Shown piece after piece: positions 27,306 to 36,131 of a stretch of DNA of 64,000 nucleotides. A program made the position numbers and the translations under genes. The notes under the pieces were generated by a model. It ran no database searches and was not told where the DNA came from. It worked only from the letters and a program-made list of their open reading frames with translations. Position 1 is the first letter of the stretch. Each line of letters opens with the position of its first letter. The stretch comes from CAYOUV01 sp963790075 (GTDB lineage Bacteria; Chloroflexota; Anaerolineae; Anaerolineales; Villigracilaceae), in contig CAWBNG010000003.1 in NCBI GenBank assembly GCA_963790075.1, positions 620,001 through 684,000 of the forward strand, in the 5' to 3' direction.

Positions 27306-28419
27306 CTACCCGCGCCAGACTTCGCCGGCCTTGAGGATCGTCCTGGGCGGAACGTCGGCCAGCACAATCGCCCCGCTGCCGACCCGCGCCCCGTCCCCGA
27401 TCTGGATGCCGATCACCACACTGACGCCCATCCCGACCAGCACCTTTTCGCCGACGTGCACGTGCCCGGCCAGCAGGGCGCCCGGCGCGATGTGGGTGTA
27501 CGAACCGATCACGCAATCGTGCGAGACGATTGCCCCGGTATTGACCATGCACTTCGGCCCCAGCACGGCCGACGAGCCGACGTAAGCGTTGGCAAAGATC
27601 TGCACCCCCTCCCCAACTTCAGCGCTGGCCTCGACCGTCGCGCGCGGATGCACAAGGGCCGGCAGCTCGAAGCCCAGGCCTTCCAGCAGTTCGAACAACC
27701 TGACGCGCACGTTGATGTCGACGATGCCGCCTACACCGTTGGCCGCCAGGCTGCAAGCCTTGCTCGCGCAGCCCCGGCAGGATCTCGCGCGGTCCCAGCA
27801 CCGGGATGCCTAAAATATCAGTCCCGGCTGGCAGGCCGTCGTCGATGATGCCAACAATTTCGAAGACACCCACAGCGCGCGCCATTTCCATGACCGTTTT
27901 GGCGTGCCCGCCGCCGCCGTAAATCAAAAGCGATTTTCCCGGATCGACCTTCTCTAACACCGGAACTTCCAGCGCCGGTTTTCCCGCCAACTGGCGGACC
28001 ACGTCTTCGGTGACCAGGCGGTCATGCGGCAGGGAAATCGGGTCCAGGCCCAGCTTACCGGCCAGGGCGCGCGCCGGTTTGGTGATGCGCAAATCGCCAT
28101 CCGCTGAGGCCTGCTCCTTATTCCCGGAAATTTTCAGATCGAGCGGCTCATCCGCCGTCTCGCTGATCAGCGCCAGGCGCTCACCCACTTCCAGGATCGC
28201 CCCCTCTTCAGCCAGCAGGCGCACAAAACCGGCTTCCGGCGCTTCCACGTCCGCGGCGGCTTTGGTGGTCTCGATGGTGAACAGGATGGCGTCCTTTTCA
28301 ACCGCCTGACCTTCCCTGACGTGGATTTCCACCACCCGGGCCTCCGGCTCGTTGGCGTTCAACAAGGGTACCAGCACTTCCGCTTTGATCATGCGCTCCG
28401 CCTTCTCATCCTTCTCCAT
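27306..28419 (-). CDS. Lipoyl-E3BD-NeuD/PglD fusion acyltransferase, frameshifted as sequenced
   Basis: The N-terminus (~10-90) is a lipoyl domain with FTIETTKAAADVEAP holding the lipoylated Lys. Residues ~105-145 form an E3-binding domain (KPARALAGKLGLDPISL, VTEDVVRQL). Where a 2-oxoacid dehydrogenase E2 would have its catalytic domain, the protein instead has a NeuD/PglD-type sugar acyltransferase: LLIYGGGGHAKTVMEMARAV (Rossmann-like) and a left-handed beta-helix (FANAYVGSSAVLGPKCMVN, AIVSHDCVIGSYTHIAPGA) with the catalytic His. The frame shifts near 27749, where one extra G on the plus strand explains it; the corrected protein is about 370 residues. It overlaps the E1 beta gene. The start could also be 28392. 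An acyl group made by E1 might be passed to an amino sugar; this is inference. Confidence 0.75.
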
Positions 28420-29416
28420 GATAAAACTGCAACGCCGCCCGGGTCAGCGCCGCCTGCGAGGGCAGGATGGCCTCCTCCAAAGCTTTGGAATTGGCAATCG
28501 GCAAATCCAGGGCTGCCACCCGGCGGACTTTCAAGCCGTCGATCTCCGCTTCGGCCGCGCGCGCCAGCACTTCCGCGCCCCAGCCCAGGGTCAGGCCGCC
28601 TTCCTCCACCGTCAGCAGGCGGCGCGTGCGGTGCAGCGAAGCGAACAACGGGTCGAGCGCAAACGGGCTGAGCTGCGAGAAGAGCACGATCTCGGAAAAT
28701 ATTTCATATTCATACAGCAGGTCCAGCGCCGTCCGGCGCGCCAGCTCGAAATTATAGCCGTAGCAGGCCAGCGTCAGGTCGCTCCGCGGCGCACCTGCGA
28801 CCCGCAAAACATGCGCCGGGTAAGCGCCGCCTGTCGTCTCGACCTGCAGGTCCTGCAAATCGCCCTGGCCCGCTTCCAGCAGCAGGCGCGTGTAAAGCAG
28901 CTTGTGCTCCACGAACAACACCGGATCGTCGTCAGAGATCGCAGCCAGCAGCAATTCCGACGGGTCGCCCAGGGTGTTGGGCGCCACGACACGCAGGCCG
29001 GGCACACCCAGGAACATCTTTTCCAGCGACTGGCTGTGGGTCGGTCCATAGCCGCGCCGCCCGCCCATCGGCAGGCGCACCACCAGCGGCACGCGCACCC
29101 CGTCGTTGTACATCCAGCGGAATTTCGAAGCATGATTGACCAACTGGTCGGCGGCCAGGGTGATGAAATCGCCAAACATGATCTCGGCCACCGGGCGCAG
29201 TCCGCGCAGGGCCAGGCCGTTCGAGAGGCCGACGATGGCCGTTTCCGAGATGGGCGTGGTCAGGACGCGTTGCGGGAATTTGCTGCTCAGGCCGCGCGTG
29301 ACTTTGAAGGCGCCGCCGTACGGGTCGAGCACATCCTCGCCCAGTACGTAAACGCGTTCGTCGGTTTCCATGGCCTGGTGCAAAGCCTGATTGAGTCGTT
29401 CGAGCACAGTCGTCAT
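28406..29416 (-). CDS. 2-oxoacid dehydrogenase E1 beta subunit
   Basis: Length 336, typical of PdhB/AcoB/BkdB. Conserved pieces include VYVLGEDVLDPYGGAFKVTRGL, TPISETAIVGLSNGLA, the YGPTHSQSLE loop, and the C-terminal VRRVAALDLPI. It forms a thiamine diphosphate enzyme with the alpha subunit. Its ATG overlaps the alpha stop codon by 4 bases and its 3' end overlaps the lipoyl-NeuD gene by 14, so all three are co-translated. The keto acid substrate is not evident; acetoin or pyruvate-type enzymes are closest in layout. Confidence 0.88.
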   Translation of the reverse strand: MTTVLERLNQALHQAMETDERVYVLGEDVLDPYGGAFKVTRGLSSKFPQRVLTTPISETAIVGLSNGLALRGLRPVAEIMFGDFITLAADQLVNHASKFRWMYNDGVRVPLVVRLPMGGRRGYGPTHSQSLEKMFLGVPGLRVVAPNTLGDPSELLLAAISDDDPVLFVEHKLLYTRLLLEAGQGDLQDLQVETTGGAYPAHVLRVAGAPRSDLTLACYGYNFELARRTALDLLYEYEIFSEIVLFSQLSPFALDPLFASLHRTRRLLTVEEGGLTLGWGAEVLARAAEAEIDGLKVRRVAALDLPIANSKALEEAILPSQAALTRAALQFYHGEG

Positions 29417-30321
29417 GACAGGATCGGTTTCAAGGATTGGGGATCGGGGAACGGGTCAGACTCAGCCCGGGCGAAGGCGTCCGTCAAACGGGCGCTGACC
29501 TCAGCCTCGGCCTGGTCCCGCTCCGCAGCCGACAGCCGTGCGCCGTGGATCAGCAGCGGGTCCATCTCTTTGTAGCTTTCGATTTCCGCCGGATCGCGCA
29601 CGTCGTCACCCTTGCTGTGGGCCGAAAAACGGTAGGTGTGCAGGATCAGACCCGCGGGACGCAGGCTGCTGCGCACGTAATTCACGGCTTCCGCTGCCGC
29701 AGACCGGACCTCCAGCACGTCGGTGGTATCGCGTTCCCAGGTCCGGATGTCGAAGGCGGCAAAACGGCCGGAGATCGAACCGGATACCCCCAATTCGATG
29801 GGCGTAGTCTGGGCGTAGCGATTGTTCTCGACCACGAACAGGATCGGCAGCGACCACAAAGAAGCGAGGTTGAGGCTTTCGTAAAGCGCGCCCTCGCCCA
29901 GTGTGCCGTCGCCGGTGAAAGCCAGTACGATCTGGTTTGTCTGCCGGGCCTTCTCGGCCAGGGCCATGCCGGTTGCAACCGGGACGATTCCACCCTGCAC
30001 GCCGTTCGAATAGAAGTTGCGCCAGTGGATGTGCTGGCTGCCGCCGCGCCCGCCAACCAGGCCGCTGGCCTTGCCCATCAATTCGGCTGCCAGCAAATAA
30101 GGATCGCCGCCGTAAGCCAGGAAATGGCCGTGGCAGCGGTGGTTGCTGAAAACCACGTCTTCGGGATGGGTCACGCTGAAGATACCGGCCGCGTCGGCCT
30201 CCTGACCGATGTAGGCATGCGTGGTCCCGAAGAGCTTGCCGGCGCTGAACTCGGCCAGCAAGCGCTCCTCAAAACGGCGGATCAGGAGCATCGTGGTATA
30301 AAGTTGGATGTTATCGTTCAT
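29413..30321 (-). CDS. 2-oxoacid dehydrogenase E1 alpha subunit
   Basis: 302 residues. The thiamine diphosphate motif is complete: GDGTLGEGALYESLNLAS followed by FVVENN. HRCHGHFLAYG and the phosphorylation-loop-like YRFSAHSKGDD are also typical of PdhA/AcoA. The start at 30321 (MNDNIQLYTTMLLIRRFEE) matches the family; a longer frame to 30576 runs through the divergent promoter region. First gene of the three-gene operon; no E3 gene is nearby. Confidence 0.88.
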   Translation of the reverse strand: MNDNIQLYTTMLLIRRFEERLLAEFSAGKLFGTTHAYIGQEADAAGIFSVTHPEDVVFSNHRCHGHFLAYGGDPYLLAAELMGKASGLVGGRGGSQHIHWRNFYSNGVQGGIVPVATGMALAEKARQTNQIVLAFTGDGTLGEGALYESLNLASLWSLPILFVVENNRYAQTTPIELGVSGSISGRFAAFDIRTWERDTTDVLEVRSAAAEAVNYVRSSLRPAGLILHTYRFSAHSKGDDVRDPAEIESYKEMDPLLIHGARLSAAERDQAEAEVSARLTDAFARAESDPFPDPQSLKPILS

Positions 30322-30368
30322 GACGCGTCGATTATAACCCAGCCCAACTTTTGCCGCATGCGCATGGT

Positions 30369-30399
30369 TTGACAAAATTAGGCTTCCGCATGGTATAAT
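30369..30399 (+). promoter_or_regulatory. Promoter giving a near-leaderless LysM mRNA
   Basis: TTGACA (30369-30374) and TATAAT (30394-30399) with a 19-base spacer. The ATG at 30410 is only 11 bases after the -10, so the transcript would start about at the initiation codon, and no Shine-Dalgarno sequence is present. Confidence 0.5.
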
Positions 30400-30409
30400 C
30401 GCAGCCCGT

Positions 30410-31561
30410 ATGAGTTCAGAACTAATACCTAAACAGAACAAAATCTGCCCGACCTGCGGAACGCGGTTGAGCGAGAATGCCACGCGCTGCCTGGTGTGCG
30501 GCACTGAATTGACTCCGTCGACGGAAACCAAGGCACAGCAGAAAGCCGTCCAGGCCAGCCGCATGCCGGAGATCACCCTCAGCCTGCCGGCGGCATTGGG
30601 ATTCCTGGCGCTGTTCCTGACAGTTGGCGCAGTACTGGTCTTCTACGCGCTGCGCTCGACCGGACGCGTGGTGGAACCGACACCGGTCTCATCGCCGACC
30701 GCCACGCTGACCGTGACGCCAACGCCGACCGAGGCTGCAACCTCCACGCCTGTTCCCACCGCCACCCTGCAGCCGCCCTTCGATTACACGGTCGTGGCGG
30801 GCGACACTTGTTCGTCGATTGCACTGACCTTCAATATCTCAGTCCAAAGCCTGATCATCCTGAACAGCCTTTCGGCTGCCTGCAACAACCTGTACATCGG
30901 CCAGGTGGTAAAAGTCCCCTACCCCACACCGACGGTGACTCCGCAAGCCACAAACACCCTGGAGCCGGCCGACGCAACCACCCAGGCTTGCGAAAAAGCA
31001 TTTTACACCGTCCAGGATAACGACACGCTCTCCAGCATCGCCGCCAACTACGCCGTTCCAATGGATGCCATCAAAGCCTATAACAACCTGCCGACCGATA
31101 ACGTCCCATTGGGGTATACCTTGACGATCCCCTTATGCGAACGAGCAGCCACCCCGGGGCCTACCCCCACGCCCACAATTCCGCCTCCTTATCCGGGACC
31201 GAACCTGCTCCTGCCATCGGACGGCGCCTCCTTTACTCTGGCCAACGACACCATCACCTTGCAGTGGGCCTCGATCGGCACCCTGCGCGACAACGAATCC
31301 TACCAGGTGACGATCGAAGACGTCACCGACGGCCAGGGGCGCAAACTGGTCGGGTACGTAACCGATACAAAGTTCATCGTGCCGACCTCATTCCGGCCGA
31401 ACGACAACATCCCGCACGTCTTCCGTTGGTTCGTGCAGACCGTCCGCCAGACCGGCACAGACGAACAGGGTCAGCCGATCTACTCATCGGCGGGAGACCC
31501 CAGTGACCAGCGCGTATTCTCCTGGACCGGGGTAGCCTCCTCCGGAACCCAAGCTCCGTGA
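30410..31561 (+). CDS. Zinc-ribbon, membrane-anchored double-LysM protein
   Basis: 383 residues in order: a cytoplasmic zinc ribbon (CPTCGTRLSENATRCLVCG), one transmembrane helix (about 58-83), a TPTP linker, a first LysM (YTVVAGDTCSSIALTFNIS, ~125-170), a second LysM (YTVQDNDTLSSIAANYAVP, ~200-245), and a C-terminal beta domain (~265-375). LysM domains bind peptidoglycan, so it probably tethers membrane and wall. Its own terminator may be the one now at 33301, separated by an IS605 insertion. Confidence 0.82.
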   Translation: MSSELIPKQNKICPTCGTRLSENATRCLVCGTELTPSTETKAQQKAVQASRMPEITLSLPAALGFLALFLTVGAVLVFYALRSTGRVVEPTPVSSPTATLTVTPTPTEAATSTPVPTATLQPPFDYTVVAGDTCSSIALTFNISVQSLIILNSLSAACNNLYIGQVVKVPYPTPTVTPQATNTLEPADATTQACEKAFYTVQDNDTLSSIAANYAVPMDAIKAYNNLPTDNVPLGYTLTIPLCERAATPGPTPTPTIPPPYPGPNLLLPSDGASFTLANDTITLQWASIGTLRDNESYQVTIEDVTDGQGRKLVGYVTDTKFIVPTSFRPNDNIPHVFRWFVQTVRQTGTDEQGQPIYSSAGDPSDQRVFSWTGVASSGTQAP

Positions 31562-31562
31562 G

Positions 31563-32735
31563 CTACCAACCGCTAAAGCTAGTTGGCTTCCTGGTTCGTC
31601 CAGCATAGCCATCCGTAGATGGTCTTACAGACTGTCCCCAGGCGTTACTTCCCGCGACTCCCGCGGTAGATTGCTTCAAAATATTGATGGCCGCATTGAC
31701 ATCCCGATCATGGACTGTCTCTCAAACCGGACACTGCCACAGGCGCACATTCAGTGGCAGTGCTTCCATCTTCGCACCACAAACCGAGCAGGTCTTCGAA
31801 GACGGGTACCAACGGCTGATCTTTTCTACACGGCAGCCATACCACTCTCCCTTGTACCCTAGCATCGTCACGAATGCCGACCAGCCTGCATCACCGATCG
31901 ACTTCGCCAAATGATAATTCGCCAACATGCCCCGTACGTTCAGGTCTTCCAGCCCGATGAATTGGTTTTCTTCAACGAGCTTTCGACTGAGCTGATGCTG
32001 AAAGTCAAGGCGTTGGTTGGCAATTTTCTCATCCAGACGGGCTAGACGCAGACGCGCTTTCTCGCGGTTGCGGCTGCCGCGCTTCTTGCGGGACAGTTGG
32101 CGGGCAAAACGGCGGCGTTTCTCCTGCGCTCTTCGGTAGTATTGCGGCGGGGCGATCTTCTCACCCGTGGACAGCGTGGCAAACTCCCCAAGACCAAGGT
32201 CCAGTCCGACTGCCCCGCCTGTAAAGACCGGCTCTTCCATTGCCATCTCCACCTGGATGCTGACGAAGTATTTCCCGCTCTTGGCTCTCAAGACCGTGAC
32301 GTTCTTCATCACACCTTCCAGTGGGCGATGCAGGACCAGGCGCACGTGCCCGACCTTGGGCAGGTAGATATGCTGTCCATCCGGGCCAAGCCAGCTCTCT
32401 TTCGGTTGTGGATAGCGGATACTTTGCTTTGTCCTCTTACTCTTGAAATGCGGGTATCCCCCGCGTTTCTCAAAGAAGTTCTGAAACGCTCGATCCAGAT
32501 CCTTGAGCGCTTGCTGTAAGACTTGAGAATGGGCTTCCTTTAGCCAGGCGGTCTCTGTGGACGCTTTCAGGATCGGCAACTGTTTTGTAAGATGGTTATA
32601 GCCCGGATACTTCTCCTGGCTTTGCGCAAACCCCCAGTTGTAGATGTAGCGAGTATGCCCAAACTGTACGGCCAGCTTTTGCTGCTGCTCCCGATTCGGG
32701 TAAATGCGATACTTGAATCCCTTGCGGACGATCAT
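31563..32735 (-). pseudogene. tnpB: TnpB (IS605 OrfB) interrupted by TGA
   Basis: RNA-guided nuclease of the TnpB type, ancestor of Cas12. The RuvC motifs are visible: GLDLGLGEFATLS (Asp), ENQFIGLEDLNVRG (Glu) and, beyond the stop, HDRDVNAAINIL (Asp). The zinc finger CSVCGAKM..WQCPV is cut by a TGA (31722-31724) exactly where the fourth Cys is expected; the frame then goes on ETVHDRDVNAAINIL to a TAG at 31563. Loss of the last catalytic Asp should inactivate the product. The guide (omega) RNA would be encoded at and beyond the 3' end. Confidence 0.8.
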
Positions 32736-33133
32736 TGTCCTTTTTGTCCCGCTATGTACTGCTTAACAACATCCAGTGACACCGACCCCACTGATGCAAT
32801 GAACCGTGAGCGTGTCCACATGGAGGGCAACCTGGACTTCATCCAAGGATATTCTTTGCGAATAGTGTAGGCTGTATAGCCCTTGATCTTACGCACAACA
32901 GTATCTTTGCCGGTTCTTGGATCCGCATCCAGCAGAAGATGCACATGGTCAGGCATGATTTCCATCTCAATCACCCTATAGCTGTACTCTTCTTGTTTTT
33001 CGATGACCAGTTCTTTGAGCCGAGCATCAATCGGAGGAATGAGTACTTTTCGCCGATATTTCGGGCAAAAGACGATGTGGTACTTACAGCTCTAAACAAT
33101 TGTGCGATCCCGGTGTAATTCGGCAGAAGGCAT
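32732..33133 (-). pseudogene. tnpA: TnpA (IS200/IS605 Y1 transposase) with early TAG
   Basis: The frame reads MPSAELHRDRTIV, TAG (33092-33094), then SCKYHIVFCPKYRRKVL, and continues to the HUH motif MPDHVHLLL and C-terminal YIAGQKGQ. The stop replaces the Tyr normally found in V-Y-S-x-K-Y-H. Total length would be 132 residues, normal for TnpA. The catalytic Tyr helix (DVVKQYI) is present. The gene overlaps tnpB by 4 bases. Translation from a later start would lose the first beta strand. Confidence 0.78.
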
Positions 33134-33300
33134 GCAGATATTCTAATACAGAACGCATGTTCTATCAACCCTGCCGAGGGCTTCGCCCCCGGCAGGCAAG
33201 CCTTAGCCTCTTACACCCGCCCTGTACCGCAGGTAAAGGGTATCCCACCGCTTAAGCAGATGGATTTTACGGGGCGATTCATAATTTTTTCATACCCAAA

Positions 33301-33340
33301 AGAATCCTTCCCAAAAACGGGAAGGATTCTTTCTTATTTT
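33301..33340 (+). terminator. Strong intrinsic terminator
   Basis: A perfect 12-bp stem (AGAATCCTTCCC and GGGAAGGATTCT) with an AAAAAC loop, followed by TTCTTATTTT. Nothing lies between the IS605 element and this site, so it probably ended the LysM transcript before the IS inserted. The rest of 33134-33432 holds only a TATAAT at about 33356. Confidence 0.85.
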
Positions 33341-33432
33341 GAGTTTGGATTACGGGTATAATTCTCGCGCATTTGCCAATCCATATGCGAGACATGCGTT
33401 GCAAGTGCCAGTCATCCACCCGGGGTGTTTGC

Positions 33433-34674
33433 ATGTTTTTCAAGAATCAGGTCAATAAAACCGTCGAAGTTTATCGCGAATATCCTCGCACCTTTTGGAT
33501 TCTGGTTGGATCGGTTTTCATCGACCGTTTGGGTGGGGCGCTGATCTACCCCTTCTTCGCGCTTTACATCACTTCGAAGTTCCAGGTCGGCATGACCGAG
33601 GTGGGGGTGCTGTTCTTCTTATTCTCCATCTCCAGCTTCGTCGGAAGTTTCCTGGGTGGCGCATTGACCGATCGCCTGGGGCGCAAACGCATGATCATCT
33701 TTAGCCTGATCGCCTCCTCCGCCAGCAGCGTGTTTATGGGTCTGGTCGGATCCCTGGAAGCCTTTTACGTGCTGGCACTGGTCTCCGGCATCTTTACGGA
33801 TATCGGCGGGCCGGCCCAACAGGCGATTGTTGCCGACATGCTCCCGGAACAGAAGCGTGCCCAGGGTTATGGGATCATCCGCGTGGCCTTCAATCTTTCG
33901 GTGGCGATCGGTCCGATCATTGGTGGCATCATCGCCTCCCGCTCCTACCTGGCGCTGTTCATTGCGGACGCAGTCATCAGTCTGATCACGGCTTCGATCG
34001 TCTTCACAGCAATCCCCGAAACCAAACCGGAGCTCCAGCCGGGCCAGGAACAGGAAAGCGTGTCAGCCTCCTTTGGCGGGTATGGCAAGGCTTTGCGAGA
34101 TTCGCCTTTCATGCTTTTTGCACTTCTCAACATCCTGATTTCCCTGGTCTATATGAACTTCAATACCACCCTGGGCGTCTTCCTGCGCGATTGGCACGGT
34201 ATTCCCGAGGCCGGGTATGGCTTGCTCATCAGCCTGAACGCGACCATGGTGGTCCTGTTCCAGTTCTGGATCACGCGGCGTATCGAAAAGTACAAGCCCT
34301 TCACCATGATGGCCGTTGGGACCCTGCTCTACGGGATCGGCTTCGGTATGTATGGATTCGTCTCCAGCTTCGCCATGTTCGCCCTGGCGATGGCCATTCT
34401 GACCATTGGCGAGATGATTGCCTCGCCCACCAGCCAGGCGATTGTGGCCAAGTTTTCCCCCGAACATATGCGCGGCCGCTACATGGCAATTTTCGGCTAC
34501 TCCTGGGGTATCTCCTACGCTATTGGACCCTATCTGGCCGGCATGATCATGGACAACTTCAATCCTAACTTTTTGTGGTACGCCTGTCTGCTGATTGGTT
34601 CGGTCACTGCAATGGGTTTTCTGGCAATGCAGCGCTTTGCCAAACCTCAGCCGGCTGCAGAGGCAGCCTCCTAG
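33433..34674 (+). CDS. Major facilitator superfamily transporter
   Basis: 413 residues with 12 predicted transmembrane helices. Motif A (GGALTDRLGRKRM) lies between helices 2 and 3, and helices 5-6 contain FNLSVAIGPIIGGII, as in drug:proton antiporters. Substrate unknown. The start at 33433 (MFFKNQVNKTVEVYREYP) is preferred over an upstream ATG at 33373 because it begins just before the first helix and the longer version adds a Cys-rich, unlikely leader. Confidence 0.85.
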   Translation: MFFKNQVNKTVEVYREYPRTFWILVGSVFIDRLGGALIYPFFALYITSKFQVGMTEVGVLFFLFSISSFVGSFLGGALTDRLGRKRMIIFSLIASSASSVFMGLVGSLEAFYVLALVSGIFTDIGGPAQQAIVADMLPEQKRAQGYGIIRVAFNLSVAIGPIIGGIIASRSYLALFIADAVISLITASIVFTAIPETKPELQPGQEQESVSASFGGYGKALRDSPFMLFALLNILISLVYMNFNTTLGVFLRDWHGIPEAGYGLLISLNATMVVLFQFWITRRIEKYKPFTMMAVGTLLYGIGFGMYGFVSSFAMFALAMAILTIGEMIASPTSQAIVAKFSPEHMRGRYMAIFGYSWGISYAIGPYLAGMIMDNFNPNFLWYACLLIGSVTAMGFLAMQRFAKPQPAAEAAS

Positions 34675-34708
34675 CCAGGGTATGGCCCTTGAATTACGAG
34701 ATAAAAAA

Positions 34709-34737
34709 TGCCCCGTCCTGATTTCAAGGACGGGGCA
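34709..34737. terminator. Bidirectional terminator between MFS and gltA
   Basis: TGCCCCGTCC and GGACGGGGCA form a perfect 10-bp stem around a nine-base loop. T-rich sequence follows on the plus side and an A-run precedes it, so it can end both converging genes. Confidence 0.88.
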
Positions 34738-34764
34738 CAATCGTTTTTGGGGGTTACCCCAGCC

Positions 34765-36069
34765 TTACTTCCCGGCTGCGATATCTTCCAACATTTTGGT
34801 CGTCAAAGACTTGGGGCGTTCGATCGGCTGCCCAAGCGCGCGCGCCCAGACATAGTTGGCGCTGACGCCCAGCGCACGGCCAACCCCAAATAATACGGTA
34901 TAGAAGTCAAATTCCCTTATGCCGTAATAATACTGCAGCGTACCCGAAATGGCGTCCACATTGGGAGCCGGGTTCTTGGCCTTGCCCTGTTCCTTGAGCA
35001 CCTGCGGTACGATCTCGAAGACCATGTCCGCGATCTGGACCAGGGTATCCTCAGCAAAACGCGCCTTGGCGAACTTCATCTGCGCCGTAAAGCGCGGATC
35101 GGGAACCCGCAGGACGGCATGGCCGTAACCCGGGATTACCTGTCCGCTATCGAGCGTGTCCCAGGCATACTTACGCAGCTGCTCCTTGGTCGGCACACCG
35201 CCAAACATGTCGCGCACACCAATCAGCCAGCCCAGGCACTCCTGGTTGGCCAATCCATGCAAAGGACCGGCCAGGGCGTTCAGGCCAGCCGAGAAGGCGT
35301 AGTAGATGTCTGAGAGAGTCGAACCTGCCAGATGGGTCGCATGCGCGGAGGCATTGCCGGATTCGTGATCAGAATGGATGATGAAATACAGGCGGGCCAG
35401 GTCAGCATAACCCTGCTGGTCTTCCACCATCATCATGGATGCAAAATTCGCACCATAGTCCAGCTTCGGATCCCACTTGGGTTCCTTGCCATCCTTGTAT
35501 TTCAGGTGGTAAATATAGGCTGCAATCATCGGCAGCTTGGCAGTCAGGGACATGACATCATCCAGGGCTGCTTCCCAGTATTCGTCCTTATGCATCCCTT
35601 CGTGATACTTCCTGGCGAAGTACGAACCGTTCTGCAAGGCCAATACGCCCTGCGAGAAAAGCGTCATGGGATGGGTGTCGGCGGGCATGGCGCGCAGGGT
35701 CTTGTAAACGTATTCAGGGACTTCCGCATGCCTGGCCCATTCTGCTTCGACTGCCTGGGCTTGTTCCTTGGTTGGGACCTCACCGACAATCAACAAATAA
35801 AACAGGCCGCCAACGTAAGGCATCTGCGCCCCGTCGGGTTTGGGGAGCGCTGCCAGCACTTCGGGGATGGTCATGCCGCGAAACCGGATGCCTTCCGCGG
35901 GGTCAACAAAAGAAATGTCCGTCACCAAGCTTTTGACAGAGCGCATGCCACCATAAACCTGGGCAACCGTTACGTCACCGACAACTACTTCTCCGTGATC
36001 CTTTACCAGTTTGGTCACACGCTCACGCAACCCGGGAAGTTGTGCCGCAATTTTGTCGTGCAAAATCAT
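34765..36069 (-). CDS. gltA: Citrate synthase, mitochondrial-like type
   Basis: Condenses acetyl-CoA with oxaloacetate in the TCA cycle. Catalytic residues are seen in HSDHESGNASAHATHLAGS (His), GPLHGLANQECL (His) and APNVDAISG (Asp). Length (434) and these motifs resemble the eukaryotic-type enzyme rather than the allosteric E. coli GltA. GGAGG lies before the ATG. It follows mdh by 62 bases, with a hairpin between them at 36090-36109. Confidence 0.92.
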   Translation of the reverse strand: MILHDKIAAQLPGLRERVTKLVKDHGEVVVGDVTVAQVYGGMRSVKSLVTDISFVDPAEGIRFRGMTIPEVLAALPKPDGAQMPYVGGLFYLLIVGEVPTKEQAQAVEAEWARHAEVPEYVYKTLRAMPADTHPMTLFSQGVLALQNGSYFARKYHEGMHKDEYWEAALDDVMSLTAKLPMIAAYIYHLKYKDGKEPKWDPKLDYGANFASMMMVEDQQGYADLARLYFIIHSDHESGNASAHATHLAGSTLSDIYYAFSAGLNALAGPLHGLANQECLGWLIGVRDMFGGVPTKEQLRKYAWDTLDSGQVIPGYGHAVLRVPDPRFTAQMKFAKARFAEDTLVQIADMVFEIVPQVLKEQGKAKNPAPNVDAISGTLQYYYGIREFDFYTVLFGVGRALGVSANYVWARALGQPIERPKSLTTKMLEDIAAGK

Positions 36070-36089
36070 TATGTACCTCCAAGATATAA

Positions 36090-36109
36090 GGCGCAGAGTT
36101 TTCTGCGCC
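36090..36109. promoter_or_regulatory. Hairpin between mdh and gltA
   Basis: GGCGCAGA and TCTGCGCC pair perfectly around a GTTT loop, right ahead of the gltA ribosome site. There is no T-run on the minus strand, so it is more likely a processing or stabilising hairpin than a full terminator. Confidence 0.5.
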
Positions 36110-36131
36110 CTTTATTCAAAACGCGTTAAAT

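Larger units (their letters stand above)
31563..33196 (-). mobile_element. IS200/IS605-family element (degenerate)
   Basis: tnpA followed by tnpB on the minus strand. The left end has a GC-rich palindrome (CCTGCCG..CGGCAGG, 33170-33196); the right end has CCAAC..GTTGG (31566-31586). Subterminal hairpins of this kind are recognised by TnpA. Both genes contain stop codons. Exact ends may extend some tens of bases beyond these hairpins. Confidence 0.7.

Noticed and set aside
31563..31724. TnpB TGA as a genuine selenocysteine codon
   Set aside because: No clear SECIS hairpin with a GU-type loop follows, the next residue also departs from the family, and tnpA of the same element is broken too.
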